The notes beneath the pieces were generated by a model, which was not told the DNA's origin, did no database searches, and saw only the letters and a list, made by a program, of their open reading frames with translations. The translations under genes were made by a program, and so were the position numbers. 64,000 nt of DNA, from assembly GCF_023343835.1 (NCBI RefSeq), contig NC_064433.1:68284032-68348031 (forward strand), read 5' to 3'. Position 1 is the stretch's first letter. Each line of letters opens with the position of its first letter. Positions 1 through 13,600 of this stretch are shown here, in pieces. This DNA comes from Lagopus muta (Eukaryota > Chordata > Aves > Galliformes > Phasianidae).

Positions 1-2917
1 ATAAAATTAGCTCATGGTAAGGAATCCTACCGGGCTAACAGAGAATGACTCTCACATAAAGTCATAAAGAACAGAAAATTACCCTGCATTTTTGTAAACT
101 TTTCTTGTATTCGTGCATTCTTGCAAGTCCACGCAGCTCAGGTGTTTCCAAGATGCTGGGTGTTATATGCAGCTGTATATGAGTTAAACATGAGGTCTGA
201 AAAGAGGTTTTGTTTGGTTTACTTGCAGAATCTGCTGTAGCTCTGCCATATTTGTGAGAGGTTATCTATATAGAGAGAACCCAAGATGGACTGGAATTGC
301 TGCTGATTTCTTTGCTGCTCCCTGAAGACAGAACAGCAATTTCATTAAAGTGTGACTCAGCACTTGAGGTCTAAACCTCATTATGCTGAGATCTGTTTTA
401 TTTTTAAAAGAAGGTGTTTGTTTTGCAGACCCCCTTTCCATTTCATAATAAAGTAGATGGCTGGTTACAATTATTTCTGACTTCTCTTTGTGAAATACAG
501 CATTACAAGCAGCAGAAAATACACATCTGCATACGTTTTGTGATTCAGACACTAGAGGACAGCAGTCTGCAGATCCTGTGGCTAAAGGAAATCAGTGAGT
601 GAACACACTAATAGCTGAGAAGGATGCAGTGAGATTACACACAGTTGTTTTTGTACTATGTCCTTTCTGTGGGTCACTGAGTCTGTGGTAGTTTTGTTAA
701 TATTATTTGATTCAGCTGTTGAATCTATTTTGCCTCTGTATTTTGATGGGAGAGGCAAATGATGTGACTCCCTCTAAACCTTTAACTACTAAGTGGCATT
801 ACTTAGAATCCAAGCAAGTCTGAATGGCTTATGATAATGGTAATTTAGGCCTATGAATCTTTATTATTATTGTCAGAACTGTTTATGCGATGTTGTATAT
901 ACGAATTTATATAAAAACACTGAGAATCTTTAATGATCACTAATATACTTTGTCTTTACTACCCAACTTCACTGCAAAGAATACTTAAATCTCTTATATT
1001 CCAAACTGCACAAACATTTTTTATCTAGATCAGTTCCAATTTGGGTTCTTCATGCCAGCACTTAGGCAAGCCACTTAATGCTGCCAATATTTTAGGCACC
1101 CCTGGCTGAAGCTTCAAGTGTAGATAGCCAGTGCTGACAAAGAACAGGTTAGAGGTTTTGGCCCTATTTCTCTGCTTCCATTTCTTTAAGAAGTAGCAGC
1201 TAGAGAATTTTGGCTAGCACTTTTGAGTGCTGCTTAATGTGCACCTGCTAAGGACTGAGCCTGGGAGGTGTTGTCTTGGGTGTGTCCATGAAGGCACATG
1301 ACAAATGAAGGCCAATTTGTACCAATTAATAGTAAGAGTACTCAGTGCTTTACAGGTCAACTGCTGGCCATTTGAAGTACCACTGCAATGAAACCATCCA
1401 AACCTTCCCCCTGTATCTTGCTGATTTGTACCACTAAATGTGTTACCACCTACATAACAATGATAAATCGCACTAACAGTGACTTCTGATTTTGTAGCAG
1501 CTAGCAGAAGAGAATTAGCAAATTTGAATGTTGTGGGGGAAAAATAACGGTTAATTTTATGGTGTTTTTCATTTACACTCAGTTTATATCAGTAAGGCAT
1601 TCTCTACAGGTAGATCTTGGGGCACTTGATCAAGGGACTTGTATAGGGAGTCATGCTGACATTGGTTGAGCCCTGAAGGTTCACATTGTCAAAACATGGA
1701 GTTTACCACCTATTGCTTTTAATAGATTGAAATGCTTGGAAAGACCTGATATCCAAAGGTAAAATTTCAGCATGGCTTCTATGGGAACGGGCTTTGGGCA
1801 GGCTTCTGGTTTGAATGAATTTCACCTAATGGATCAGGGCAATGAGGTCAAGGGACTGGAGAGATGAACTCTGGCGGAGGAGAGCCTTTCTGGAAAGCAG
1901 ATTCTTAGCACACAGTAACTTTGTTGTCTAATACATGGAGTTCCAGAATAGTTGTAGATACACAGTGGATTATCATAGAAGCTCTTGCTGTCTGTAATAT
2001 GTAGTTTTTTTGGAGCGAACTAGCCGTTCCTCCTCTAGCTTGTTAGCTGGTGACTGCATATACTAAATTTGGCATTAGCAGACATAGACATAAGTGTTAA
2101 AATGTGCGTTTAGAAGCCACCAGCTTTTGATTGAGGGCTGAGGGTGGTTGTCTTCTGCAGCAAAGGAGATGGGCTGTGCTTGAGAATGGGGATATGATCT
2201 ACTAGTGTCTTCAGAAACACAAGAAGCCTTTTAAGTGACTGGTAAGGATAAATTACTTGTATGTCCTTACGTTAAAGCAACTTCAGTGGATTTTTTTGTG
2301 CTAACAAAATCTTTCTTCTGACTCAAACTCACATTAAGTGTGGGGAAATTTTGTCCTCTCAGTAGCAAGACACAGGAGACAACTATTCCTTCTGCTCCTG
2401 CCTTCTTGAAGACTTACCAGTTTGTGGGTTTTGGCCTTCTGTATGACAGACTAGGACTCCAGAATAGGGCTGCCTGGGAGATAGAAGTAAGATAAGATAG
2501 AAGTGTAAAATCCTGAGTGGATGGCACAGTGACTGTATCAGCCACCACAATTCAAGAACAAAGGAACATCAAATTATACTGCGTGATGGCAGCCCCTAAG
2601 CAAACAAAGGGAGTCCTTTTCCTGCACTATGTGTGGAGTCTATTACCACAGAATGCTGTCAATTCCAGCACAGAGGAAGAAAAACTCCACAAAGAGCTAC
2701 TAAACACAAAGATGCTCAGAGAATGCTATGCTCTCTACTACATTCTTGCATAAGCATTTGTTACTAGCAGTGTCAGAAACAGCTCACAGGGTCAGGCAGT
2801 GGTCTGATTTGATACTGTGTTTCTGCAGTTGTTCTGTCTTAAGTCTGGAGGTGTTGGTAGTGAAGAGGATCCATCTCCCAAGATGAATAGGAGGGCTACA
2901 AAATGAGCAAACCACAA
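1..2917. other. Intergenic flank downstream of SULT4A1
   Basis: No exon, RNA gene or recognisable transposon was found here. All open frames are short (under 100 codons) and show no familiar protein motif. Base composition is ordinary AT-rich avian non-coding DNA. In mammals EFCAB6 lies on this side of SULT4A1, but no EF-hand exon was recognised. Confidence 0.5.
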
Positions 2918-2933
2918 CGCATGGAACACATCT

Positions 2934-2939
2934 TTTATT
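2934..2939 (-). promoter_or_regulatory. Candidate distal poly(A) signal AATAAA for SULT4A1
   Basis: The plus strand reads TTTATT here, which is AATAAA on the gene strand, about 1.6 kb after the stop codon. Two nearer AATAAA hexamers (4160-4165 and 4054-4059) could be used instead, giving alternative 3' UTRs. Confidence 0.4.
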
Positions 2940-3760
2940 CAATAAGCGAGCAAGCACAGAAGTATAATGTGTAGTGCTTAATATTCATACAGTACTAAAA
3001 ATATAAAAATAGAAATAAAATTTCACAGAAAGCATTTTCACTCACAAATATACAAGGAAAAGTGCTGTCAAGCCACATCATGCTACACCACTTGCCAGCT
3101 GAACTGACAGTTTGTTTCCCAACAGAACTGAAACACTAAAAATCTGCTAGTCCTTCCTCACAGCTTTTGGTGAGATTGAATATTTGACTAGCAAAAATGG
3201 GCCTCCTGCAGCTGAGAACCTGAAAGGCATTGATGTCATTACCTAACAGAATAAAATCATTCTGGAGAGCTTTACAGCGATAGTAGCCTACTTCAGGCTG
3301 TTTGCATACCTGTCATAGAAAATAAAAAAGATAAAGTAATAAACTTGAATTCTGATTATAATCCAGACAAGTCATAGCTTACAATTACTGAAACTATCAT
3401 GCATACACTACTCCCACCTGGTGATGTATTTTTAAACTCTCTTTCTTCAGTGCTGCTGTTTCCTCTCCCTACTTACTGTGTCACACACAACCAGCCTTAC
3501 GTTAGGTGTGATGGAGTCCAGTAGCGCAAATAGTATTGCGTGCTTTTAACTTTTGAGGATATCCAGCACCTTATCTTCTCTTCCTTATCTAACAGGTGAA
3601 ATTCAGATCTACACAGGAAACCAACATTAGTCAGCCTGATTCCTGGAGAAAAACCTCTGCATCAGAAGTTATGCTTTTTAGCCCAGTTTTGAGGGACCGA
3701 GTGAGAGCTGGGGACAGGAAAAGCTTCTGTTCTCTGACCTTCTGCATGGAGCTGAACTTC

Positions 3761-3880
3761 ACAGAATCACAGAATTGTAGGGGTTGGAAGGGACCTCTAG
3801 AGATCATCGAGACCAACCCCCCTGCCAAAGCAGGTTCCCTAAGCCAGGTCACACAGGTTCATCCATCAGGAAGACATCCA
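3761..3880 (-). mobile_element. CR1 LINE 3' tail fragment
   Basis: The plus strand opens with ACAGAATCACAGAATTG followed by GGTTGGAAGGGACCT and a stretch resembling ATCATCGAGACCAACCCC. This is the reverse complement of the conserved 3' end of chicken CR1, so the element is on the minus strand and 5'-truncated like most CR1 copies. Similarity fades after about 3880. It lies within the probable 3' UTR of SULT4A1, in the same direction as that gene. Confidence 0.85.
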
Positions 3881-4537
3881 TCTGAAACGTGGGTGGGTTT
3901 TGTGATTAGAGTGACAATCACAGCTGTATTTCATAACAAGGCCTGTCTTGCAGAGTATGCCAGTACACAGAACCTACTCAGAAATTACACAGATATGGGT
4001 GCGCAGAACTTAGTGTGAACCCCACTTTAATCAGCTACTATTTTGGAATGGGATTTATTTATACTTGATTTACCAGCTATAAAAATAAATATGATGATTA
4101 ACCCCTGAGATCATTCTAGCATACAGTTTTGGCCTGTTACTTGATTCCCTCTGAAATAATTTATTTGGTTTATGGACAGTTATTTAGGTTCTAGTGAAAA
4201 GCTTTTATAAAATATTAAATAATCAATGTGGGGCTGAAAAGGTGTACATTCTAGTTGCATATATGATACATACCTTATACTGATATAATACATTCCATAG
4301 CAGCTGAATATTCTAGTATTGTCTAGGAAGTTCTTGTGTGTGGATGAAGAATTAAAATACCAGAAAATAAACAGCTGTTTAGGATCAAAGATAACTGTAT
4401 CTGTTATGGTTTACTTAGATTGATTTTCTTTCTTTAAATCTTGTTACACATAATAGCTACAGTAGTTTGTCCAGCAGGTAATAAATGAATGCATAAAGCA
4501 CTTCTAGCTATATCTGGATATCATATGCATGCATTTT

Positions 4538-4650
4538 TTATAAATAAAAATCAAATGTGAGGTCACATTTTCCCATCTTCTGTTTATATACTAAATCAAA
4601 TTTCTCATTCATTGAAACAGTGAAGATGTCTTTCCACAGCCCAACTCGAC
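4538..4650 (-). CDS. SULT4A1: SULT4A1 coding exon 7 with stop codon
   Basis: Completes Gly248 and encodes residues 249-284, [20 protein letters not shown] then [16 protein letters not shown], followed by TAA at 4540-4538. The acceptor is TGTTTCAG|GT. It carries the KTVE-type dimerisation motif and the degenerate end of the PAPS-binding GxxGxxK region. Confidence 0.96.
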
Positions 4651-7600
4651 CTGAAACACAGAGAGGGAACGCAAGTCAGAGAGCAGACAGGATACCAAAT
4701 TTCTACAGTCTTGTCATGCAGGGCACAAAGTATTATTTGTGAGAAGCTGATCAGTATTAGCTTTCGCTGAAACCTCAGAAAGACCTGAGGCTACTTTGTA
4801 TCTTCCCCATTTGCCCAATGCTACAACTCTTGCAAAACCCTGAAGTGAGTACCCTACTGTGGTCTGGATTTGGAGAGTATTATCCGAGACAAAAATCAGA
4901 TTACAAGATTTTGTTCTAGCCTTAATGAGCATTAAATACAGATTTTGTTTTGGATGTTAATTCAGAAGTTGATTTCTGGTGTCAGTGCAAAGTAAGGATG
5001 TTTAATAATCCCATCACCTAACAATGCATTTCAAAATGACTGTGCCTTTACCACACATGGGTTGGGAAACTATCCAAAAGGTGCATGGAATACAGAGCAT
5101 TAAATAGATTATTGAATATCGATGAAATTTTAGCATAGCAAAATTCTATTATTTTACACTTAAAGATTAATTCTACAGATGACTTTTCAAAACTGAGGGT
5201 GACAGTTTGTTAAATACAAATACTTAAATAATATTGTATTATATATATTGAATATGTAATATTCAATATAACTATAATATATATAATATTCAATATAATA
5301 TTATAATAACAATATAATATAATATATAATATTCAATATAACTACAATATTGAAAAGAATGTGTACTATACACCCAGTTTGTGCCATTTAATTTTGTACA
5401 TAAGGAGCAGAAAGCTTTCAATGGATGTACTATGGACACAATATTTTTTCAGTGTATGGAGTATTGCCTACTGAGGCCAGCTAGTAACATAACTTAACTT
5501 GCTGACACTGCTGAAATCACCAGCCAAAAGCTAGAGCTCCCTTAGGCGCTGATTCTTTGCAACAGATTTTGTTTATGTCATAGTCAGTCAGGATTATTTG
5601 TTGGTGTCTCACTGATATTGGGTATAAATAAAGACAAAATCCAGGCTTGTTCAGCTGGAATAAATGAAAGGAAAACTGAGACTGTGGTACCACTGAGTTT
5701 AATCATAACAGCAAGAGCAAAACTACATGCAGGGAACTTAATTATGCATTTGATGCATACAAAGAACACCCATTTAATTTAATTACCATTGCTTTTATGC
5801 AGGAACTCTATAATTGAGCCGTAAGACAAAACTGTTTGAGAAACCTCAATAAATTACACATTTGCATGATGATGCAGTATGTGTGGCAAGGACCATTTCA
5901 TGAAAAGTACTGCCCCAAAACGCCTACAGGTCTGACAGTGTTGCAGTTTGCTTTCAGGATCCAAAGGTCAAAAGAACATGAAAGTTACAGAAAATACATC
6001 ACATATATTTCTTTGCAAAACGTCTCCTTTATCGAACAGACAGTTAAAACATTTCCTGCAACCATAAATATCTGATAATAAAAATTAGTTGTATTCTCGC
6101 AACTATAATTGCATAAAACCCCGTATTTCCATTTCAACAATGTTAATAAAACATTTTCTTCCTCTGCTTGGGAAAGATAAACTTTTAACTTCTGAATCTC
6201 CCTAACAACACATACAAACAAATCATAGGTATTATAAAGGGCATAGGCAGTAGATTATTTGTAACATGTTTTTTGTTACCATATGAATGGATAGGTTGTC
6301 AAAAAAAGTCACCCACCTGGTTTATGATTTGAATCATGCAACTGTGTAAACTATGACTCAAATATAAGTAATATATCTAATCATTTTTCTGCTTTCACAG
6401 AAGCTCAGGGTTATCTTCAGAGCAAAGATCAATGTGCTAAAAGAAAAAAAAATGAAGAACTAAAATAAAGCAAAATAAAGTAAATGTAACTAATGACAAA
6501 TTAAAAATATTTGAAACAAATTACAATAAGCTGTCATGTTATTGCCAGAATTCTTTGTCACACAAATGAACAGAAGAACAAAGCTCCGTTAATGAAGCTA
6601 CATTCTGAAGTAACAAAATGTTGTAAAAGCCAAAGACAGTGAACAAAAGAAATTCAAAATAAGAATATTTTTAATAAAAAGCACATAGAGAGCAAATGAC
6701 AAAATATCAAATTTGCTGCAGTAGCTGCCTTTCTTGCATATTAAAAAACAGAGGGATCTTTTTGAAAGATTTGTAGAAGATAAGAATAAGAGGCTCAGAA
6801 CTTTGGGGGTTTGCAGGCTCCACTACAAAACAGCGAACACTAACACTGCATATGGAAGTGTGCATGCAGCAAAAGCAGGCACTGCCCCATTTGTGTGGGT
6901 GAACTGGGCAGTGGGGACAAAAGCTGACCTTTCTGCCTGCTGAAGGCCTCAGCAGCAGCTCTATTCTCTTTTCTCTGGTTTTTCTGATATTACAGCCTCA
7001 CCTTCCTTTCACAACTGCCTTTCTGGCTTTCACTAGACAAGGAGGAGGGATTTTAGCTGTGCACAGAAAGCCGCTGATGCTGCTCCACAGATCTCTAAGA
7101 CAGCAGAGGCTAGGTACAAACCTAGGTTTCCGTGTAACTTCACACAATTGAACAGAGGAGAATATGGCTCTGTTGATTGCAAAATCTTGCCTGAAACTCC
7201 AAGGTGCTCAGGATGCCTTACCAGACTCATTTTTTGATCTTGTTTTCACAGCCAAGAAGTGGGTTGGTAATCAGTCAGGTAACCTGCTGTAAAATTCTAC
7301 TGTAAATGAGATGGTTTGTGGTTTTCACACAAAATGCACGTTGTGTTATATGTTGAATTTTCAGTTTGAAGAAGTGGGGTGAGAGTAGGATGAGAGTGAA
7401 GATATCTAACAGCAGAAAAACACACTACACTGTGGATACTGGGCTGAAAACTAGAGGTCTTTCAGTAAAACTCCAGTCTTTCATCCTTACCAGAATTTTA
7501 ATTCATGCTAGCAATCTTGAGATATTTATTTCAAGAACTCATCATTTACCAGAACATAACTGCACTGGAGCAAAAGAGGTGCCATATCGCAGTTACAGAA

Positions 7601-10600
7601 CTGCTCATAGAAGTTCATCTTCCAGATCCTTCTGTAACAACTAGAGTGTACAGCTTCTATGTAATAATAACAACCTTTCAGTGCCAGGTTCACAAATTCA
7701 CAGATAAAAGCAAGGATGTTTGAGCAACGCCTTTTTTAAAGTACGGCATTCTGAAAAGTACGTGGCAACATGCACAGAATACAAATTAGTGAGGGTCAGT
7801 TACTCTGACCATAGTCTGGGCAGGGGAATGAAAACTGGCATGAAGCTCTGCCAAAAAAAGACAAAGGCAGTACAGAATATCAGTAAACCTGCTTTCATGG
7901 GAAACAGATCCTCTCACACAAACCTGACCGAATGTTCATATGATTACAGTCTGACTGATTAAAGGTGATTGCAAAGATACAATGGACTTTTTTAAGGCAT
8001 GTGATTTTAGTGTTTTTTTTAGTATATTATGTATTATTTAGCATATTATAAAACGTTCTTTGAGTTTAGACAGAAAGGTTTGAGGAAGCTGCAAAGGTGG
8101 CTTCTGTGAGAAGAGTGCAGGAGCTGCTCCACACACTAGACAGAATCAGTTCCAGATGGCTCCAAAGCAGACTCACTACTGGCTGACAGTGCCTCTATGA
8201 TAATGAATTTAAGGAGTAAACAGCTGTAAGAGAGGAGGTAAAAAAAATATGAGAGAAACAACACAAAGTGAGGAAAAAAGGAGTGGGAGGAAGTGTTGTT
8301 CCAAATGCCAGAGTGGATATTTTCCTGCAAGTACGTGGACAAGACCGTGGTGGTGCAGGTTGTCCCCCTGCAGCCTAGAGGACCACGATGAAGCAGATTT
8401 CCATGCTGAAGCTTGTTATGGGTCACCCACGCTATAGCAGTTTTTTCCTCAAGTACTGTACCCCATGATGAGGCCCATGGTGGAATGATTCTTTGAGAAT
8501 TGCAGCCTGTTGGAAACTCCTGTGGTATAACAATTCGTGAAAGGCTGTGTCCTGTGGGAGGGACTCTCACACTGGAGCAGGGGAAAAGTCTGAAGAGAAA
8601 ACAGCAGCAGAAAGTAACTGTTGTTAACGGGTTCCCCATTCCTCCTGTGCCACTCAGCGTTGGAAAGATGTGGGAGAATGAGGACTGAAGTCAAGACTTG
8701 AAGGAAAAGGGCATGAGAAAAAGGTGTTTTTTGTTTTGTTTCACACTATCGTACTCAATTTTTAATTGGAAATCAATTAATCTTCCCCAAGTTTGCCCAT
8801 GATGCAATCTCCCTTTCTTTATCTTGATCAATTAGCTTTTTCATTCTTTTTGCTCCACCAATATTGCTGAAGGGAACTGAGAAAGCAGCTTGGTGGATAT
8901 CTGTCAGCCAGCCCCACACTAATAAATAAAATGTATGATAAATGTATGATAAACTACTTAAAATAAGTAGTCAAGAAGGACTGATGATATTTGATGTTTT
9001 TATCAGACATTTGAAAATACATGTAAAAATTACAGTTAAGAAAACTTGCAGATAACAACAAGGTTGGCTGAGAGAAGTCATGTGGAAAGGGCTCCTACAC
9101 AGAAACCTAAGAACAAAGTATTCAGGTCACAGTGCCTGCGTAAGGGACAATAACCTTTAAACCACAACCACTGAAAAGACTCTGCAGCCATGATAAGCAT
9201 GAGCTTTATGCATGATGCTGTAACAAAAAGTGGTAACATGGCTACAGACAGATAAATGAGGGGAACCAAAAGTTCCAGTTAAAGTCAAATTGTATGAGTG
9301 GCTAAAGTGATCTCTTTAGTTTGATTTCACTTTGGAAAAGGCACTTGTGAAGCTGACACAGGAACTCTCCATCGCTTTCTTAAGCCCTCATTTTCAGAAA
9401 GAGTTAAGTGCTATATTAAGTAAGTTGAAGGGCTTCTTGAGTTTATTCTTCTATGCTTATCAGAAAGAAGAATTAGAAAAGAATTGATTTTTTGACACTA
9501 ACGAAGGACTAGACTAGATCAAAGAGCACTTTGGATTCCTGCAGAAAGGCCTCAAAAGAACAAACATCTATAAGCTACACACATTTTAGACAACCAAGGC
9601 AGACAATGAAAAAAGCACGAGAAGAACTAGATGTTCTTGCCATTTGATGACTTCAAATTAGAATTACCTGCTCTTCCAGAGAATCTCATAGAAGGAAACA
9701 CAAAGGTTTTTAAGCCAGGACAAACTGCGAGTAATTGTACGTGCTTTGATATTCCAAATGTCAGAAGGAGCTAAGTGGTCTTCTCGACATCAATAGCATA
9801 TTCAGTTGAATTAAGCCAAAGACATCTTGTCTGCTTAAACAGAGCAGTTTGGATAGTGTTGCATATAAGCTGTTGAGCTTGAATGTTTCTGGTTTTTTTT
9901 AGTCATTTCTATCATTGTTACAAAACAACTCCCAAAATTACACCAAAAATCAGTTTTCCTCTCATCATTTATGTATCAACATTTTACCAACACCTTAACG
10001 TATCTTGAAGGTTTCTAAGCTGTCAGTTGCTTTTTTCAACTTCCACTCTTAAGATTTTTACTGTGGGTTTTAAACATACCCCTGCCAACAGGAAGTGCTT
10101 CTGCATTACAGCACTGATCAATGAGTTGATGGCAGTGTTCCACCATGGATTCCAGCTGTGCTTTGTCATAAGAAACTCCTAAGAATCTCACCAATTGCTC
10201 AACCATTGTTGCCAAGTCCTGTAAGAGAGCATTTAAAGATGAGTTTATTTTGCAGTATTTCAAGCGAATTTATGAAATGATTTTCAATATTTCAAAACAA
10301 TTTCATCATGACAAATGTGAAAAATACCAATGAAGAAGTTCCAGAAGCATCACTGTCTTAAAATGCTGCCACCTTCTGATTTGCTGAGAATAAGCCCTCA
10401 CATTCCAAGTAATTAGAGGAGGACAAGCAGGAAGGTACACAGATGCTGTGATGCTACCAGCTTTCAGCAGCATCCCTCAATGCACAGATGAGAATGAAAA
10501 CGTTATTCAAAATTGTAAATTAGCATCATTATTCTGTTTCACTACATCTTCTGTCAGAAAGTACAAGAAAAATATAAGCTGAAATTGTATATTTATTCAG

Positions 10601-13600
10601 CTTTATAGAGTTCTATCTTGCTCTTGCCTTTCTGGAGGCTTAGACATAGCAGCTGGGTTCATCCTATGTCTGCATTAATTTTCCAGTCAAATATCATAGA
10701 AATCATAGAATGCTTTAGGTTGGAAGGGAACTCAAGGATCATCAAGTTCCAACTTCCCTTGCCACAGGCAGATCAAGTACTAGATCAGATTGCCCAGGTA
10801 CCCTTAAACACTTCTGGGCAGCCTGTGCCACCACCTCACCACTCCCTTAGTAAAAAACTTCCCCCTGACATAAAATCTAAACCTCTCTTCCTTTAGTTTA
10901 AAACCATCCCCCTTTGTCCTATTGCTATTTACCCTTGTAAAAAGTTGATTTTCCTCATGTTTATAAACTCCCTTTAAATATTAAAAGGCTGCAATGAAGT
11001 TTCCCTGCAGCCTTCTCTTTTCCAAGATGAATAAGCCCAGCTCCTTCAGCCAGTCTTCATAGGAAAGGTTCTCCAGCCCTATGATCATCTTTGTGGCCTT
11101 CATCTGTACGCTCTCCAAAAGCTCCACACCATTCCCATGTTAGGGGCCCCAGTCTTGGACACAGTACACCAGCTGGAACCTCACGAGGGCAGAGTAGAGA
11201 GGGACAATCACCTCCCTCACTCACCTTATTGGCCACTCCTCTTCTGACAGAATCCAGGACACCACAGGCCTTCTGGGCTACAAGAGCACGCTACTGGCTC
11301 ATGTTAGTTTTTCATCAACCAGGATCCCCAAGTACTTCTCAGCAGGGCTGCTCTCAAGGTGTTCTTCTTCCAGGTTGTATACATATCTGGGATTACCTCG
11401 ACCCAAGTGCAAAACCTTGCACTTTGCTTTGTTGAACCTCATTAGGTACATGTGGGCCCACCTTTTGAGTTTATCAAGCTCCCTCTGCATGGCATCCCTC
11501 CCTTCAGCTGTACCAACCACACCACTCAGCTTGGTGTCATCAGAAAACTTGCCAAGGGTGCACTCAATCACATCATCTATATGATTGATAAAGATGTTAA
11601 AGAGTACCAGTCCCAAGATGAACCCTTGGGAACAGTGCTCACTTTGAAAATTTTTATTAATCCTCAAAAATATATTACTGCTATATAGGAAATGGGAAAT
11701 AATGTTCAATGTAGTACTTTCATTACATTTCTGATTAAAAATAAAGTGGATTTATCAGCCAGCATGCTGTAATAACCCTAGAAGTTCACCTCATGCTACA
11801 TCATCACCTCAAATTGTTTTTAACACAGATTCACAGCAGACAGTAAGGACAACCAAATAATCAGAATAATTGTGAGATATGTAAGACAAACCCCTAATGA
11901 GAGAGACTTCAGTTCTCACTGATACAGAACACACAATAAGACACTTATTTTAAATGAAAGTCAAGGGATGTGTAGCAAGAGCACCTGCTCTGTGTGAACT
12001 GTTGACCACCTATGCAAGCAGGTAGATTCCTGAATAAATTACTAGGTTTACAACAGTGCTTATGGAAGCTATGAATGCCACTGCTTTAAAAATGGTATCA
12101 GAGATTAGAAAGCCCAAACACGGGCACAAGAAACAATTTTTAAACTTCATGTATTTTACATGTTATGACATTTAAAGTGTTTAAAATACCTCTTTGTTAC
12201 ATCTAACCTACCTTGTGCATATCTTCATACTTGAGGAAAAGTACATTGGCATCCATATGATGTTCCCAAAACTCTTGGACATGTTCAAACCACGAACCAT
12301 ATCCTACTATAGATACAGAAGATATTACGATTGGCATGAGGAAATATTAATACTGTTGTTATTAATTGCCCTTCAAAAATGTAAAAATGAAAACTAATTT
12401 AATTTGGGTGATTAACAGCCTTAAGAGAGTTGTCTGGTTTTGCTCCATTGCCATGCACAGTGACTTACTTAATTGGAAAAGAATATTTCTACCAGTTTGG
12501 AATATTCAAAAGAGCTAACCTAACCTAAAGAAAAAATACTCAACTGAAAGTGCAACCATATTTCACTATGGGCATCTCCAGAGCTCAGTATTAGTAATGC
12601 CTGACCACTGCACCAAAGTTGAGCCAATATAAAAATTACAGAGATATATTTGCAAAAAGTAAATTTTCAGTGGCTCTGACCTGTGCGAATTCCTGCAGTT
12701 GGCGTTATCAGACTGCACCTTCCATTACTCAAAGCACAGACAACACATGTAATGGAAATCTATATATAGTGGAAAATTCCATAAAGCATCTGCTGTGACG
12801 GACAAAGAATTGCTAACAGCCATTATCCTTTCTTTATTACACAAGTATTGAAGAAACACACATATTAATATGCTTCACTGTCATTCTCAGAATACTAAAG
12901 GTGTACCAATAGAATATTCTATTTATCTTTTGCTTCCTCTAAAATCTAAGACTTATTCTCTTCTGTTGTTACTTTCTTAGCATTTCCATGCAACCTAGGT
13001 AGGTATGCCAGAACATGGTCTCAGATATATTGTAGCTCAGTTGGTACACCAGGAGGGCCCATGTTCCCAGCACTGCTGAGGCAGTGGTTAATAGAAACTC
13101 CAATCCCCTCAATTTTTTTCCTGCTTTATTTTCCACTTCTCCGACAAAATTCACATTTGACTGATTTTTGTCTATCTTTGTGTGTACAGAGGTACAGACA
13201 CTGGCATTTATTATCTAAAGACTATGTTTTGCTGCCAACAGTATCAGAAAGGAAAGCAAAGGAGAAATGCATTACAGAATCACAGAATTGCATAGGTTAG
13301 AAGGAACCTCAAGAGATCATCAAGTCCAACCCTCCTGCTGAAGCAGGTACCCTACAATAGGCTGTATAGGTAGATGTCCAGATGGGTCTTGAATTCATCT
13401 CCATAGCAGGCTCCACAACATCTCTGGATAACCCATTCCAGTGCTCCATCACTAAAGAAGATCTTCCAAATATTTGTATGGAACTTTCAACATTCGAGTT
13501 CTAGGCCCTACTCCTTGTGCTATTGCTACAGACCACCAAGAAGAGTCTGGCCTCATCCATTTGCCCCCCACCTCCCTTTAGCTATTTATAAAAATTTATC

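Larger units (their letters stand above)
2918..4537 (-). other. SULT4A1: Probable 3' UTR of SULT4A1
   Basis: This is the minus-strand sequence after the TAA stop at 4538-4540. Minus-strand AATAAA signals occur at 4160-4165, 4054-4059 and 2934-2939. The last gives a 3' UTR of about 1.6 kb, in keeping with the long 3' UTR of mammalian SULT4A1 messages. A CR1 tail at about 3761-3880 lies inside. The 3' end is inferred; transcript data would be needed to choose between the signals. Confidence 0.5.
4651..10079 (-). other. SULT4A1 intron 6 (5.4 kb)
   Basis: Non-coding. Contains an AT-rich palindromic tract (5227-5353) and an avian LTR (about 8060-8915). The rest shows no recognisable element; the open frames are short and lack motifs. 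Confidence 0.8.

Noticed and set aside
3596..4018. 140-codon plus-strand frame
   Set aside because: It runs antisense through the SULT4A1 3' UTR and a CR1 tail; the middle of the translation is antisense CR1.
8136..8639. 167-codon minus-strand frame
   Set aside because: It lies inside the repeat-rich LTR on its antisense strand, and the translation has no known domain.
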